Shown: in pieces, positions 1-7,071 of the stretch | Layout: each line of letters opens with the position of its first letter | How positions within the stretch are numbered: the first letter of the stretch is position 1 | Source of the DNA: Nitrososphaerota archaeon | GTDB lineage: Archaea; Thermoproteota; Nitrososphaeria; Nitrososphaerales; Nitrosopumilaceae | Length of the DNA stretch: 44,414 nucleotides | Assembly (NCBI GenBank): GCA_021325615.1 | Contig: JAJPGU010000024.1 | Location: forward strand, 1-44,414 | Reading direction: 5' to 3' | The notes under the pieces: model-generated | Seen by the model: the letters and a program-made list of their open reading frames with translations, nothing else | The model's database searches: none | What the model was told of the DNA's origin: nothing | Position numbers and translations under genes: made by a program

Positions 1-53
1 GCCGAGAGCCAACCACTACAGCCGGAAGCTCTACCAGGCTGAGCTAGCGTGGG
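1..53 (-). tRNA. tRNA-Tyr (GTA), 5' part, intron-containing, cut by window edge
   Basis: Read on the minus strand, a 7-nt acceptor strand begins at 53 (C1, as in archaeal tRNA-Tyr with a C1-G72 pair). It is followed by T8-A9, a complete D arm (GCTC/GAGC with the GG of the D loop), the anticodon-stem strand TCCGG and the loop CT-GTA-G. The anticodon GTA is at 19-17. The expected 3' stem strand CCGGA does not follow position 37; unrelated sequence runs to the window edge. This fits an intron at the canonical 37/38 site, common in archaeal tRNA-Tyr. The 3' half lies outside the window. Confidence 0.85.
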
Positions 54-76
54 ACCGACTTTCATCCAGATTGTTC

Positions 77-92
77 GTATTAAATAATTATC
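77..92 (-). promoter_or_regulatory. TATA-box region of tRNA-Tyr
   Basis: The minus strand carries an AT-rich TTATTTAAT-like box whose centre lies roughly 27-31 bp upstream of the tRNA 5' end at 53. That is about where an archaeal TBP/TFB site is expected. Confidence 0.5.
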
Positions 93-192
93 GCTGGCAA
101 AAAAACATCCGAATTTTCCAAATTTTGAAACAAATAAGCTGCCCCGGAAGAAGACCAAACTACATATAAGTTAGCACGGGGATCCCGATCAC

Positions 193-804
193 GTGTCTGG
201 TTCTGGGGTTGCGGAGGGGGGATATGTATGTGCACCATATCTACACAACGAGAATTCGCTTAGGCTGAAGGAAACGCTCCAAAAATCCGACAATGTCGAT
301 GGAATGTATTTTGCAACCGCCACTTTCTCCGAGGACGGGAACGCCTATTTCCCGTCTCACTCTAACACGTACTTGCTTGCGAGGTTCAACAACGTGCAGC
401 TCATGCTGGATCAAGTCGGCAAATACAAGCAGGAGCAGCCGACCTTTGTCTTTTCAAGATACGACGAGTTCTTTGAGAGATTCACAGACCTGAGGTTGAA
501 CCTGATCTCGGTCTATTACCTAGACTATGGCCATTCCGAATCAGACCTGTTTGACCTTGCGCTCATCGTTGCAAAACGGAGCAGGGTAAGAAGGGCGGAA
601 TGCGGGACCCTGCACATGTCATCAACTGAGGCTCCAAAGTTCACCTTCCCGTATTATGATAACCTCGTGGTATTCGAAGTCTCAAGTGACAACACGCACC
701 AGAGCGACAACAAGTATTGCGAGAAGACGCGGAGAGAGGTTGCGAGAAAAGGGATCAGACTGACCAACCTCGTGAATCTGTCTGTGATCGAAAAAATCAA
801 ATAA
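193..804 (+). CDS. Hypothetical protein, 203 aa
   Basis: Open frame beginning with GTG; no family recognised. The product is soluble-looking, without signal peptide or membrane segment. It is rich in Tyr/Phe in the middle (FVFSRYDEFFERF near residue 85), contains YYLDYGHSESDLFDLALIV around residues 107-126, and ends in a basic region (KTRREVARKGIRL). It stops about 35 bp before the aIF5A start, but aIF5A has its own TATA box, so the two are probably separate transcripts. The first ATG in frame is far inside, so GTG at 193 is the best start, though not certain. Confidence 0.6.
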   Translation: MSGSGVAEGGYVCAPYLHNENSLRLKETLQKSDNVDGMYFATATFSEDGNAYFPSHSNTYLLARFNNVQLMLDQVGKYKQEQPTFVFSRYDEFFERFTDLRLNLISVYYLDYGHSESDLFDLALIVAKRSRVRRAECGTLHMSSTEAPKFTFPYYDNLVVFEVSSDNTHQSDNKYCEKTRREVARKGIRLTNLVNLSVIEKIK

Positions 805-808
805 AAAA

Positions 809-818
809 GTTATATACT
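809..818 (+). promoter_or_regulatory. TATA box of aIF5A
   Basis: GTTATATACT is centred about 27 bp before the ATG at 840. This places the transcription start at or next to the start codon and implies a leaderless mRNA. Confidence 0.7.
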
Positions 819-839
819 CTACCAAATTCTGTTTGTGTG

Positions 840-1247
840 ATGAGCAAGCCTTCCGAACTCGGTTCGCTAAAGATTGGATCCTACATCTTGCTTCCGGTTG
901 ACAGCCCGAATCAGGAACCGTGCAAGATCGTGGAATATGACACCAGCAAGCCAGGGAAGCATGGCGCAGCCAAGGCAAGGATTGTAGCGGTCGGAATATT
1001 TGACAAGAAAAAATATCCCCATGTCTCGCCGGTCAGCGCCCAGGTCCAGGTTCCGCTTATCGACAAAAGGGTCGGTTCAGTGATTTCAAAGACCGACTCA
1101 ATCGTGCAGGTGATGGACTCTGAAAGCTTTGAGGTCTTCGACGTATCGCAGATAGAAGACGAGGTAAAGGACAAGATAGCCCAAGGCCAAGATGTCGAAT
1201 ACTGGAAGGTAATGGATAGAACTATTATAGTCCGAATCAAGAGCTAG
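840..1247 (+). CDS. eif5A: Translation initiation factor aIF5A (hypusine-containing)
   Basis: 135 aa, the normal length for archaeal IF5A. The N-terminal SH3-like domain carries the hypusination loop KPGKHGAAK, with modified Lys at residue 40; the C-terminal half is the OB-fold (MDSESFEVFDV onwards). The factor relieves ribosomes stalled on difficult peptide bonds and is activated by deoxyhypusine synthase. An in-frame extension back to 717 exists, but ATG at 840 fits the family N-terminus (MSKPSELGSLKIGSY) and sits 27 bp after a good TATA box. The next genes on this strand (Dph6, SRP54) also serve translation and targeting. Confidence 0.95.
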   Translation: MSKPSELGSLKIGSYILLPVDSPNQEPCKIVEYDTSKPGKHGAAKARIVAVGIFDKKKYPHVSPVSAQVQVPLIDKRVGSVISKTDSIVQVMDSESFEVFDVSQIEDEVKDKIAQGQDVEYWKVMDRTIIVRIKS

Positions 1248-1368
1248 GTTCGGACGCTGATGATGACGAGAAAAGCCAACTGATTTCTGATGAGGATTAT
1301 GAGTACATGAGGCGTCCAAGGCTTTCTCCCTCGAATAGGTTATACACGACGGTTCCGTTATACAAAAC

Positions 1369-1485
1369 ATGAAAGGCCTATGCCACGTGTGCCTGGCATC
1401 AAACGTGGAGGTATCCGTGAAGGACAGCCTTACCTTGTGCGGCGTATGCCTCAAAAGGGTATCTGACCTGGAAAAAATTAATTGA
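1369..1485 (+). CDS. Mini zinc-binding protein, 38 aa
   Basis: Short frame starting at ATG 1369. Two CxxC knuckles (CHVC at residues 5-8 and CGVC at 24-27) about 15 residues apart give a four-Cys zinc ribbon filling the whole protein. TTATACA is centred about 26 bp upstream, so it can be leaderless. Its stop TGA overlaps the TTG start of dph6 (TTGA, 1482-1485), an arrangement typical of translational coupling. The function is not recognised; small zinc ribbons often bind RNA or ribosomes. The Cys spacing and coupling make a real gene likely. Confidence 0.6.
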   Translation: MKGLCHVCLASNVEVSVKDSLTLCGVCLKRVSDLEKIN

Positions 1486-2201
1486 AAGCCCCGTGCCTTC
1501 CAGAATGCAATTTGAAACTCGTGTCGCTATTTTCAGGGGGTAAGGACAGTACATATGCAATATTCAGGTCGCGCCAGGAAGGACATGAGGTCGTCTGCCT
1601 GATAACCGTCTTCCCGAGATCTGAGGAGAGCCTGCTTCTCCACCACCCAAACATCGAGTTGACAAGGCTTCAGGCAGGGTTGATGGGAATCCCGCAAATC
1701 ATAGTCAGAGTGAATTCAGACGAGACGCGGGAGGAACTGGGAGAGCTAAGGGGGGCTCTGGATTCTGCCAAGCGCCGTTTTGGGATAGAGGGGGTGGTAC
1801 ATGGTGGGATCCGAAGCGTTTTTCAAAAGGAGCATTTCGGCTCGGTATGCTCGGAGCTCGGATTGAAGGTCGTCTCGCCCCTGTGGGGTGTAGACGAGCC
1901 TAACTATCTCAGGGACCTTGTAAACTCGGGGTTTCGATTTATTGTGACCAGCGTAACGGCGGGGGGTCTGGACGATTCTTGGCTTGGGAAGGAAATGACG
2001 CTAGGAGACGTGGAAAAACTTGTCGCAATCTCATCAAAGCACGGCCTTAACCCCTCGTTTGAGGGTGGTGAGGCGGAAACCTTCGTCCTTGACTGCCCGC
2101 TCTTTTCGGGCGCCATCAGAGTAACGAAATCCAATAAGACATGGGACGGGTACAGAGGAAGGTTTGAAATAACCGAAGCAGTCTTGGAAGAACGATGCTA
2201 G
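1482..2201 (+). CDS. dph6: Diphthine--ammonia ligase (Dph6, ATP-pyrophosphatase family)
   Basis: 239 aa. The N-terminal PP-loop SGGKDS (residues 18-23) binds ATP. The later conserved stretch EGGEAETFVLDCPLF (around 194-208) is typical of the Dph6/MJ0570 family. The enzyme carries out the last step of diphthamide synthesis, amidating diphthine on elongation factor 2. TTG 1482 overlaps the previous stop; in-frame TTG 1512 and GTG 1521 would give a product starting just before the first beta strand, so the exact start is open. The end overlaps srp54 by 7 bp, suggesting one transcript. Confidence 0.9.
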   Translation: MKAPCLPECNLKLVSLFSGGKDSTYAIFRSRQEGHEVVCLITVFPRSEESLLLHHPNIELTRLQAGLMGIPQIIVRVNSDETREELGELRGALDSAKRRFGIEGVVHGGIRSVFQKEHFGSVCSELGLKVVSPLWGVDEPNYLRDLVNSGFRFIVTSVTAGGLDDSWLGKEMTLGDVEKLVAISSKHGLNPSFEGGEAETFVLDCPLFSGAIRVTKSNKTWDGYRGRFEITEAVLEERC

Positions 2202-3520
2202 ACGGCCTCAAGACAGGACTTAGGGCAGCACTAAAAAAAATTGTCAACTCCTCTGCTATAGATGAAACCCTGATCAAGGAGCTTTCAAAGGACATCCAGA
2301 GGGCACTCCTGCAGTCCGACGTAAACGTTAAGCTTGTTTTTCAAATTACAAAAAATCTGGAAGAAAGGTCGCTCAAGGAAACGCCACCCCCGGGACTTTC
2401 GCGAAAAGACCACATAGTCAAGATACTATATGATGAGCTGTCAAAGATGCTCGGGACGGAAAACGAGTATGCTTTCAAGGCAGGGAAAATGAACCGCGTC
2501 CTGATGCTGGGGATTCAGGGAAGCGGAAAGACTACGATAACCTCCAAGCTTGCAAAATACCTTACAAAACAGGGCTACAGGGTATGCGTGATCGGGGCTG
2601 ATACCTTCAGGCCTGGGGCACTGACCCAGCTCAAGACGATGTGTGACAAGGCAAACGTCGAGGTTTACGGCGAGGAGGGAAACGAAGACTCGCCAGAGAT
2701 AGTAAAAAACGGCCTGAAACATTTTGAGGGGAAGAACTTTGACATCATACTGATAGATACCGCTGGCAGGCACAAGGAGGAAAAAGACCTTCTTGACGAG
2801 ATGACGAGGATAAGCAACGTGGCAAACCCTGATCTGGCGCTCCTTGTAATAGATGGCACGATAGGGCAGCAGTGTTACAGCCAAGCAGAAGCGTTCCACA
2901 AGACGGTCCCAGTAGGGGGCATCATTATAACAAAACTTGATTCCAGTGCAAAGGGGGGAGGTGCGCTGGCGGCAGCAGCTGCAACGGGTGCGAGAATCAT
3001 GTACATTGGAACCGGTGAGCGAATTGATGACTTGGAAAAGTTTTCCCCGACAAGGTTCGTCGGGAGGCTCCTTGGGATGGGTGACATCCAAGCCCTCCTG
3101 GACATGGCTAAGAGGCTTGAGACAGAGGGAAACGAGGAACGGCTGAAGAGAATCTCGCACGGGAAGATGAACATGGAGGACTTTTATTTTCAAATCGAGG
3201 AGGCCACCAAGGCGGGGGGCCTACGCAGCATTATGGAAAACATGCCTGGGTTTTCAGGGATGGTAAAGGAGGATCAGCTAGACCAGCAGGAGCAGCGAAT
3301 GGAAAGGTGGAGATACGTAATCCAGTCCATGACAAAGGAAGAAAAGGCGGACCCCGACCTGATAAATGCTTCCCGCGTAAAGAGGATTGCAAGGGGGTCA
3401 GGCTGGCCAGAACATGAGGTAAAGGAACTATTGAAGGCATACAAAAACTCGAAAACAATGATGAAGGCATCCAAGGGACGCCAGATGCAGGGAATGCTGC
3501 GCAAGATGGGTCTTGGATAA
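2195..3520 (+). CDS. srp54: Signal recognition particle 54 kDa protein (SRP54/Ffh GTPase)
   Basis: 441 aa, full length. An N-terminal four-helix bundle (1-90) is followed by the GTPase G domain: G1 GIQGSGKTT (106-114), DTFRPGALTQL (136-146), G3 DTAGRH (188-193), G4 TKLD (246-249) and GGGALA (254-259). A Met-rich M domain (about 320-441) binds SRP RNA and signal sequences. It targets ribosomes making membrane or secreted proteins to FtsY and the Sec translocon. ATG 2195 lies inside the end of dph6, so translation is probably coupled. Confidence 0.97.
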   Translation: MLDGLKTGLRAALKKIVNSSAIDETLIKELSKDIQRALLQSDVNVKLVFQITKNLEERSLKETPPPGLSRKDHIVKILYDELSKMLGTENEYAFKAGKMNRVLMLGIQGSGKTTITSKLAKYLTKQGYRVCVIGADTFRPGALTQLKTMCDKANVEVYGEEGNEDSPEIVKNGLKHFEGKNFDIILIDTAGRHKEEKDLLDEMTRISNVANPDLALLVIDGTIGQQCYSQAEAFHKTVPVGGIIITKLDSSAKGGGALAAAAATGARIMYIGTGERIDDLEKFSPTRFVGRLLGMGDIQALLDMAKRLETEGNEERLKRISHGKMNMEDFYFQIEEATKAGGLRSIMENMPGFSGMVKEDQLDQQEQRMERWRYVIQSMTKEEKADPDLINASRVKRIARGSGWPEHEVKELLKAYKNSKTMMKASKGRQMQGMLRKMGLG

Positions 3521-3717
3521 TCCATGCTCTGAATCGCATCGTAAAGGAATCACAATCACCGCGGAACCGGGTCGTTCCACAACAGAAATTACCATTAATT
3601 ACAAATCAATTTCGGGGTCGTTCCAGACCACAGCCTGAGAACCTGTAAAAGTGGCACATTGTATCTGCTGATTCTGGGTCGGGCGTTGGAATGCAGTCAC
3701 TACTATCGTGCTGCCTT
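3521..3717. other. Gap with an 11-bp direct repeat and a possible minus-strand mini-ORF
   Basis: Lies between the 3' ends of srp54 (plus) and the small gene ending at 3718 (minus). GGGTCGTTCCA occurs twice, at 3569-3579 and 3615-3625, 46 bp apart. On the minus strand a short GTG frame reads through one copy and encodes the residues VWNDPEIDL at its end; the other copy can encode LLWNDPVPR in another frame. No recognised gene or RNA is seen. Confidence 0.4.
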
Positions 3718-4011
3718 CTAACCTACCGGATTATACCTCAAGATTTTGCCAGTGGCCGAGTCAACTGTAACGTCGAATGTCCTTACCAGTACAAGTCCCG
3801 CATCTACCCTCACAATACATGTGCTATCCTCCAGGATTATCGACTTGGCCGTAACGGGGGACTGGTACTGCTCGAAGAATTTTACTGCTATCTCCCGTGC
3901 CCTGGCCATCTCGGCCTCCATAGGTATGGATGGAGCACCCCCTTTTATATGGTGTACAGTACAATCCTCTATGTCAAAATTCAGAGGATATTCCCTCCTT
4001 ATTGCCGACAT
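3718..4011 (-). CDS. Hypothetical small protein, PepSY-like C-terminal half
   Basis: 97 aa from ATG 4011. No family is firmly recognised. A helical N-terminal half (EAEMARAREIAVKFFEQY) is followed by beta strands (AKSIILEDSTCIVRVD, LVLVRTFDVTVDSATGKIL). The closing VTVDSATGKIL pattern resembles PepSY-type domains, in which a strand precedes a DxxTGxIL turn; this is a weak similarity. It overlaps the end of the Hsp20-like gene by 38 bp on the same strand, so the two are co-transcribed and probably coupled. An alternative start at 4026 would lengthen the overlap. Confidence 0.6.
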   Translation of the reverse strand: MSAIRREYPLNFDIEDCTVHHIKGGAPSIPMEAEMARAREIAVKFFEQYQSPVTAKSIILEDSTCIVRVDAGLVLVRTFDVTVDSATGKILRYNPVG

Positions 4012-4444
4012 TTTTTGCAAAAACAATTTCCAAAACCGAATTGTTGATGGAAGTGGACTTTACTGATATTTGCTCTGGCTTGGAACTGCACTTTATTTCC
4101 TTCCTGTAAGTGCAATCCTTTACAATCTCAAGCTCCAAGATCCTCTCCCTGAACCTGTACCTTATATTTTCCTCCCTGATGCCGGGGATGAGCGCAACCA
4201 CGCGCAATGTCTTCTCGTCCTCTATCACATCTATGAGGGGTTCGATGAATCCAGTACTGCTCTGTGGTGGCAAGGAGGGGTGAAGGGGAGGAGTGTCTAG
4301 TTCAAGGGGAGATATTCTCAAAGAAACGTCGATGCCTACTATCCCAGTCTTCCTACTGGTGGAGGACTTTGTCACACTTTCAGATGATATTGATAGAATG
4401 AACCCGTCCAGACCCTTTATGAGTTCGTCAATGTCTATCATCAA
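3974..4444 (-). CDS. Hsp20/alpha-crystallin-like (GvpH-like) protein
   Basis: 156 aa. After a low-complexity N-terminal third (SSESVTKSSTSRKTG, then a Pro-rich stretch PPLHPSLPPQS), residues 65-150 look like an alpha-crystallin domain: DVIEDEKTLRVVALIPGIREENI, then strands with ILELEI and LEIVFAKN. The usual C-terminal IxI anchor motif is not evident, so it is closer to archaeal GvpH-like Hsp20 relatives than to a classical oligomeric sHsp. Role inferred: holdase or scaffold. A GCTTAAGC element about 27 bp upstream of ATG 4444 may be its TATA box. Confidence 0.7.
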   Translation of the reverse strand: MMIDIDELIKGLDGFILSISSESVTKSSTSRKTGIVGIDVSLRISPLELDTPPLHPSLPPQSSTGFIEPLIDVIEDEKTLRVVALIPGIREENIRYRFRERILELEIVKDCTYRKEIKCSSKPEQISVKSTSINNSVLEIVFAKNVGNKEGISSEF

Positions 4445-4570
4445 TATTGATATGCCATACGAATGGCTTAAGCATGATGTCTTTATCTTCTAGATTTCAA
4501 ATTCTAAAAACTGTTTCAAAATTCTGTAGTGGAATATAGTATTTCTATCACAGAAGAATCTTACGCATTG

Positions 4571-4580
4571 CTTTAAAATT
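4571..4580 (+). promoter_or_regulatory. TATA box of the histidine kinase
   Basis: CTTTAAAATT is centred about 25 bp before ATG 4600, so the transcript is probably leaderless. The 155-bp region to the divergent hsp20 gene also holds AACTGTTTCAAAA at 4509-4521, similar to the palindrome before the DnaJ-ferredoxin gene. Confidence 0.6.
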
Positions 4581-4599
4581 AAATTTTCTATAGTAATTT

Positions 4600-6240
4600 A
4601 TGGTCCTGGCCAAGAGCTCGTCCGAGCGGACAGAGATCCTTTTTGGACAGCATGACGTGCTTGAAAAGTGGAAACAATGTGCCTTTAACACCCGTAACGA
4701 AATTGACATCTATGCAGATTCAGGGAGCTCCCTTGAGACGCTTGGCTTCAAGAACTACCTGGAAATCCTGAACTACCTAAAGAAAAAAGGGGTAAGGATA
4801 CGGTACATAACGGAAATCTCCAAGGCAAACCTGCAATTCTGCAAGTCCCTCATGGGAGTAATTCAGGAGTTCAGGCACTTGGACGGGATAAGGGGGGCTT
4901 TCGGCGTGACCGATGACGAGTTTCTTGCAACAGCCACGCTCCAGGAGATAAAGCCAGTCTCCCATGCAATCTACAGCAATGCCAAACAACTTGTGCAGGT
5001 TCAGAAGCACATTTTCGAAACATTGTGGAACAGGTCCATCCTTGCAGAACGCAAGCTCAAGGAATTAGAGCAGGGTATGGAACCTGAGTTCTTTGAGGTG
5101 ATAAACGACCAGCAGCAGTCAACCGAGTTGATTGCAACGCTTGCCAATTCTGCGATGAATGAGGTCCTACTTGTGCTGCCAAGAAGCAGGACAATGGTCA
5201 GCTTGTATAAGCTTGGTATATTTGACCAGCTGATGGAGGCATCAAAAAAGAGGATAAAAATCAGAATCATATGCCCCATAAACAACGAAAACGGCGAACT
5301 TGTAAAATATCTGCACTCGAATTACCCGCACATTAACATACTGAATGGAACCGAGGGGGAAATGGGTCTGTTCCTAGTTGACAATTCCAAATTTTTCATA
5401 TCCGAAGTCAGGGAGGAGATGGCAAAGGAGTTTTCCAAGACTTTGGGATTTGGCCTCTTTTCAAACAGCATATCGCTTATTCAATCGATAAGGCTTTTTT
5501 TTGAACTGCTGTGGAAGTCTGATGAACTGAATGAGAAACTCAAGGATCATGAACGGCTGCAGGCGGAATTCATAAACATTGCAAGCCATGAAATAAAGAC
5601 ACCCATCCAGTCGATCCTTACCTACTCGGAACTCTTGCAGTCAGAACCGGAAAAAAAACAAACCAATGTAGATGCTATACAACGAAATGCATTAAGATTA
5701 AAGTTGCTTTCAAACAACTTACTCGACATGACAAGAATACAGAGTAAAACACTGGTAATAAGGAAGGAAAAGTTCGACCTGACCCACCTAGTCTCCTCGA
5801 TAGTGGAGGACTTTGGGTACCAACTGAAGAGCATGCCTCCAGATTCGATCGTAGTGATGTCTTTCTCAAACCCTGGACAGGTTTTTGTTGAGGCGGACAA
5901 GGAAAGGGTCACTCAAATAGTGACCAACCTGATTCACAATGCCTTGAAATTTACCCGTGAAGGGAAGATAGCCGTCACCTTGAGAAAAGGAAAGGAAGAG
6001 GTGGAAATATCCATACGTGATACGGGCGTCGGCATTGATCCTGACATTATGTCCAGCCTCTTCACAAAGTTTGCCACAAAACACCATAGCGGAACTGGAG
6101 TGGGCCTCTACATCTCAAAAAGCATAGTGGAGGCACACGGGGGCAGGATCTGGGGTAGGAATAATTCTGACGGACCGGGAGCCACCTTTGCATTCACACT
6201 ACCAATCCGTGCGCCTGAAGACCTCTCGAGCCTGCAGTAA
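4600..6240 (+). CDS. Soluble sensor histidine kinase with duplicated N-terminal sensor region
   Basis: 546 aa and no membrane segment, so cytoplasmic. Residues about 10-150 and 165-310 look like two related alpha/beta domains (KKKGVRIRYITEI and KKRIKIRIICPI at equivalent places), resembling the TrmB-type or phospholipase-D-like sensor modules found in thaumarchaeal kinases; this is inference. The kinase core is complete: H box ASHEIKTP with phospho-acceptor His330, N box NLIHNALKF (Asn447), G1 DTGVGI (Asp474) and G2 GTGVGLYI (from 498). No receiver domain or response regulator lies beside it, so its partner is elsewhere. It is followed directly by the palindrome controlling the DnaJ-ferredoxin gene. 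Confidence 0.9.
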   Translation: MVLAKSSSERTEILFGQHDVLEKWKQCAFNTRNEIDIYADSGSSLETLGFKNYLEILNYLKKKGVRIRYITEISKANLQFCKSLMGVIQEFRHLDGIRGAFGVTDDEFLATATLQEIKPVSHAIYSNAKQLVQVQKHIFETLWNRSILAERKLKELEQGMEPEFFEVINDQQQSTELIATLANSAMNEVLLVLPRSRTMVSLYKLGIFDQLMEASKKRIKIRIICPINNENGELVKYLHSNYPHINILNGTEGEMGLFLVDNSKFFISEVREEMAKEFSKTLGFGLFSNSISLIQSIRLFFELLWKSDELNEKLKDHERLQAEFINIASHEIKTPIQSILTYSELLQSEPEKKQTNVDAIQRNALRLKLLSNNLLDMTRIQSKTLVIRKEKFDLTHLVSSIVEDFGYQLKSMPPDSIVVMSFSNPGQVFVEADKERVTQIVTNLIHNALKFTREGKIAVTLRKGKEEVEISIRDTGVGIDPDIMSSLFTKFATKHHSGTGVGLYISKSIVEAHGGRIWGRNNSDGPGATFAFTLPIRAPEDLSSLQ

Positions 6241-6241
6241 A

Positions 6242-6259
6242 AACTGTTTTAAAACAGTT
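6242..6259. promoter_or_regulatory. Perfect 18-bp palindrome overlapping the dnaJ-fer promoter
   Basis: AACTGTTTTAAAACAGTT is a perfect inverted repeat starting 2 bp after the kinase stop codon. Its centre TTTTAAAA can serve as the TATA box, 23-26 bp before the GTG/TTG start at 6273/6276. A dimeric repressor bound here would block TBP. As an RNA hairpin it could also end the kinase transcript, although it is AT-rich. Confidence 0.6.
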
Positions 6260-6272
6260 AGCTGAATAAGAT

Positions 6273-6947
6273 GTGTTGAACAGCTATCAATGTTATCAAG
6301 TGCTGGGTCTTGAAGAAGGATCTAACATGAAAGATGTCAAGGCTGCTTATAGGAAGCTTGCACTCGAGTTTCATCCAGATAAAAATAAAGATGAGGACGG
6401 AAAGAGATTCAAAGTAATATCTGAGGCATATCAGACACTTCGGGCTAATTACAAGAAAACTATAGGTGGACCGACAACCAGCCACAAAAATGGGGCGGAG
6501 GAAAAAAGGAATGACTTTGGGTCCAAAAAGCGCCAGTGGGGTGCAAGAGACTCCGACAAGACACCATATGAGGACTGGACGAGATACACAAAGTATGCCG
6601 AGGAAGCCTATCAGGATTTTTGGAAGCAGTATGAGCAGACCTTCTGGGAATACTACGAAAGGGTGCGGGCAGAGGTCCGGGTTGAAAGCGATCCAATGGA
6701 CGCCGAACAGGAAAGCCCGGTCTCAGTCCATGTCGACCCAGAAAGATGCATCGCATGCTGCAGTTGCGAGACGATAGCCCCCTCCGTATTCCACGTGGAA
6801 AAAAACGTGCGTGTGAACCCAAAATCGAAGGTAATCAACGAAGATGGAGCCAAATCTCAAAAAATTCTCGATGCCGCACATACGTGCCCTACAAAGGCAA
6901 TCAGCGTAAGGGATCGGGAAACCAGAAAAAAGCTCTTTCCCTACTAG
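6273..6947 (+). CDS. DnaJ-ferredoxin fusion protein (DnaJ-Fer)
   Basis: 224 aa. An N-terminal J domain (residues 4-65) carries HPD at 34-36, the motif that stimulates DnaK ATPase. A charged linker follows (70-145). The C-terminal domain is a single-cluster [4Fe-4S] ferredoxin with ligands Cys159, Cys162, Cys165 and Cys205 (CIACCSC, then HTCP). This architecture is described for plant/algal chloroplasts and Thaumarchaeota, where transfer from the plant lineage has been proposed. It may be a redox-sensing co-chaperone or deliver DnaK to Fe-S proteins. The start is GTG 6273 or TTG 6276; the nearby ATG 6271 is out of frame and hits a stop at once. Confidence 0.93.
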   Translation: MLNSYQCYQVLGLEEGSNMKDVKAAYRKLALEFHPDKNKDEDGKRFKVISEAYQTLRANYKKTIGGPTTSHKNGAEEKRNDFGSKKRQWGARDSDKTPYEDWTRYTKYAEEAYQDFWKQYEQTFWEYYERVRAEVRVESDPMDAEQESPVSVHVDPERCIACCSCETIAPSVFHVEKNVRVNPKSKVINEDGAKSQKILDAAHTCPTKAISVRDRETRKKLFPY

Positions 6948-7071
6948 GGATTTTGTGCAGGCATGAATATCGGCATTTACCATCCCGCGGGTCTTCTTGA
7001 AACCGGAAACCTAGATCTGAAGACTTGGCCAACTGATTAGGAATAATACCCGCCTTCCTATTGAATAGAGG

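Noticed and set aside
2441-3193. 250-codon minus-strand frame inside srp54
   Set aside because: Antisense shadow of a clear SRP54 coding sequence.
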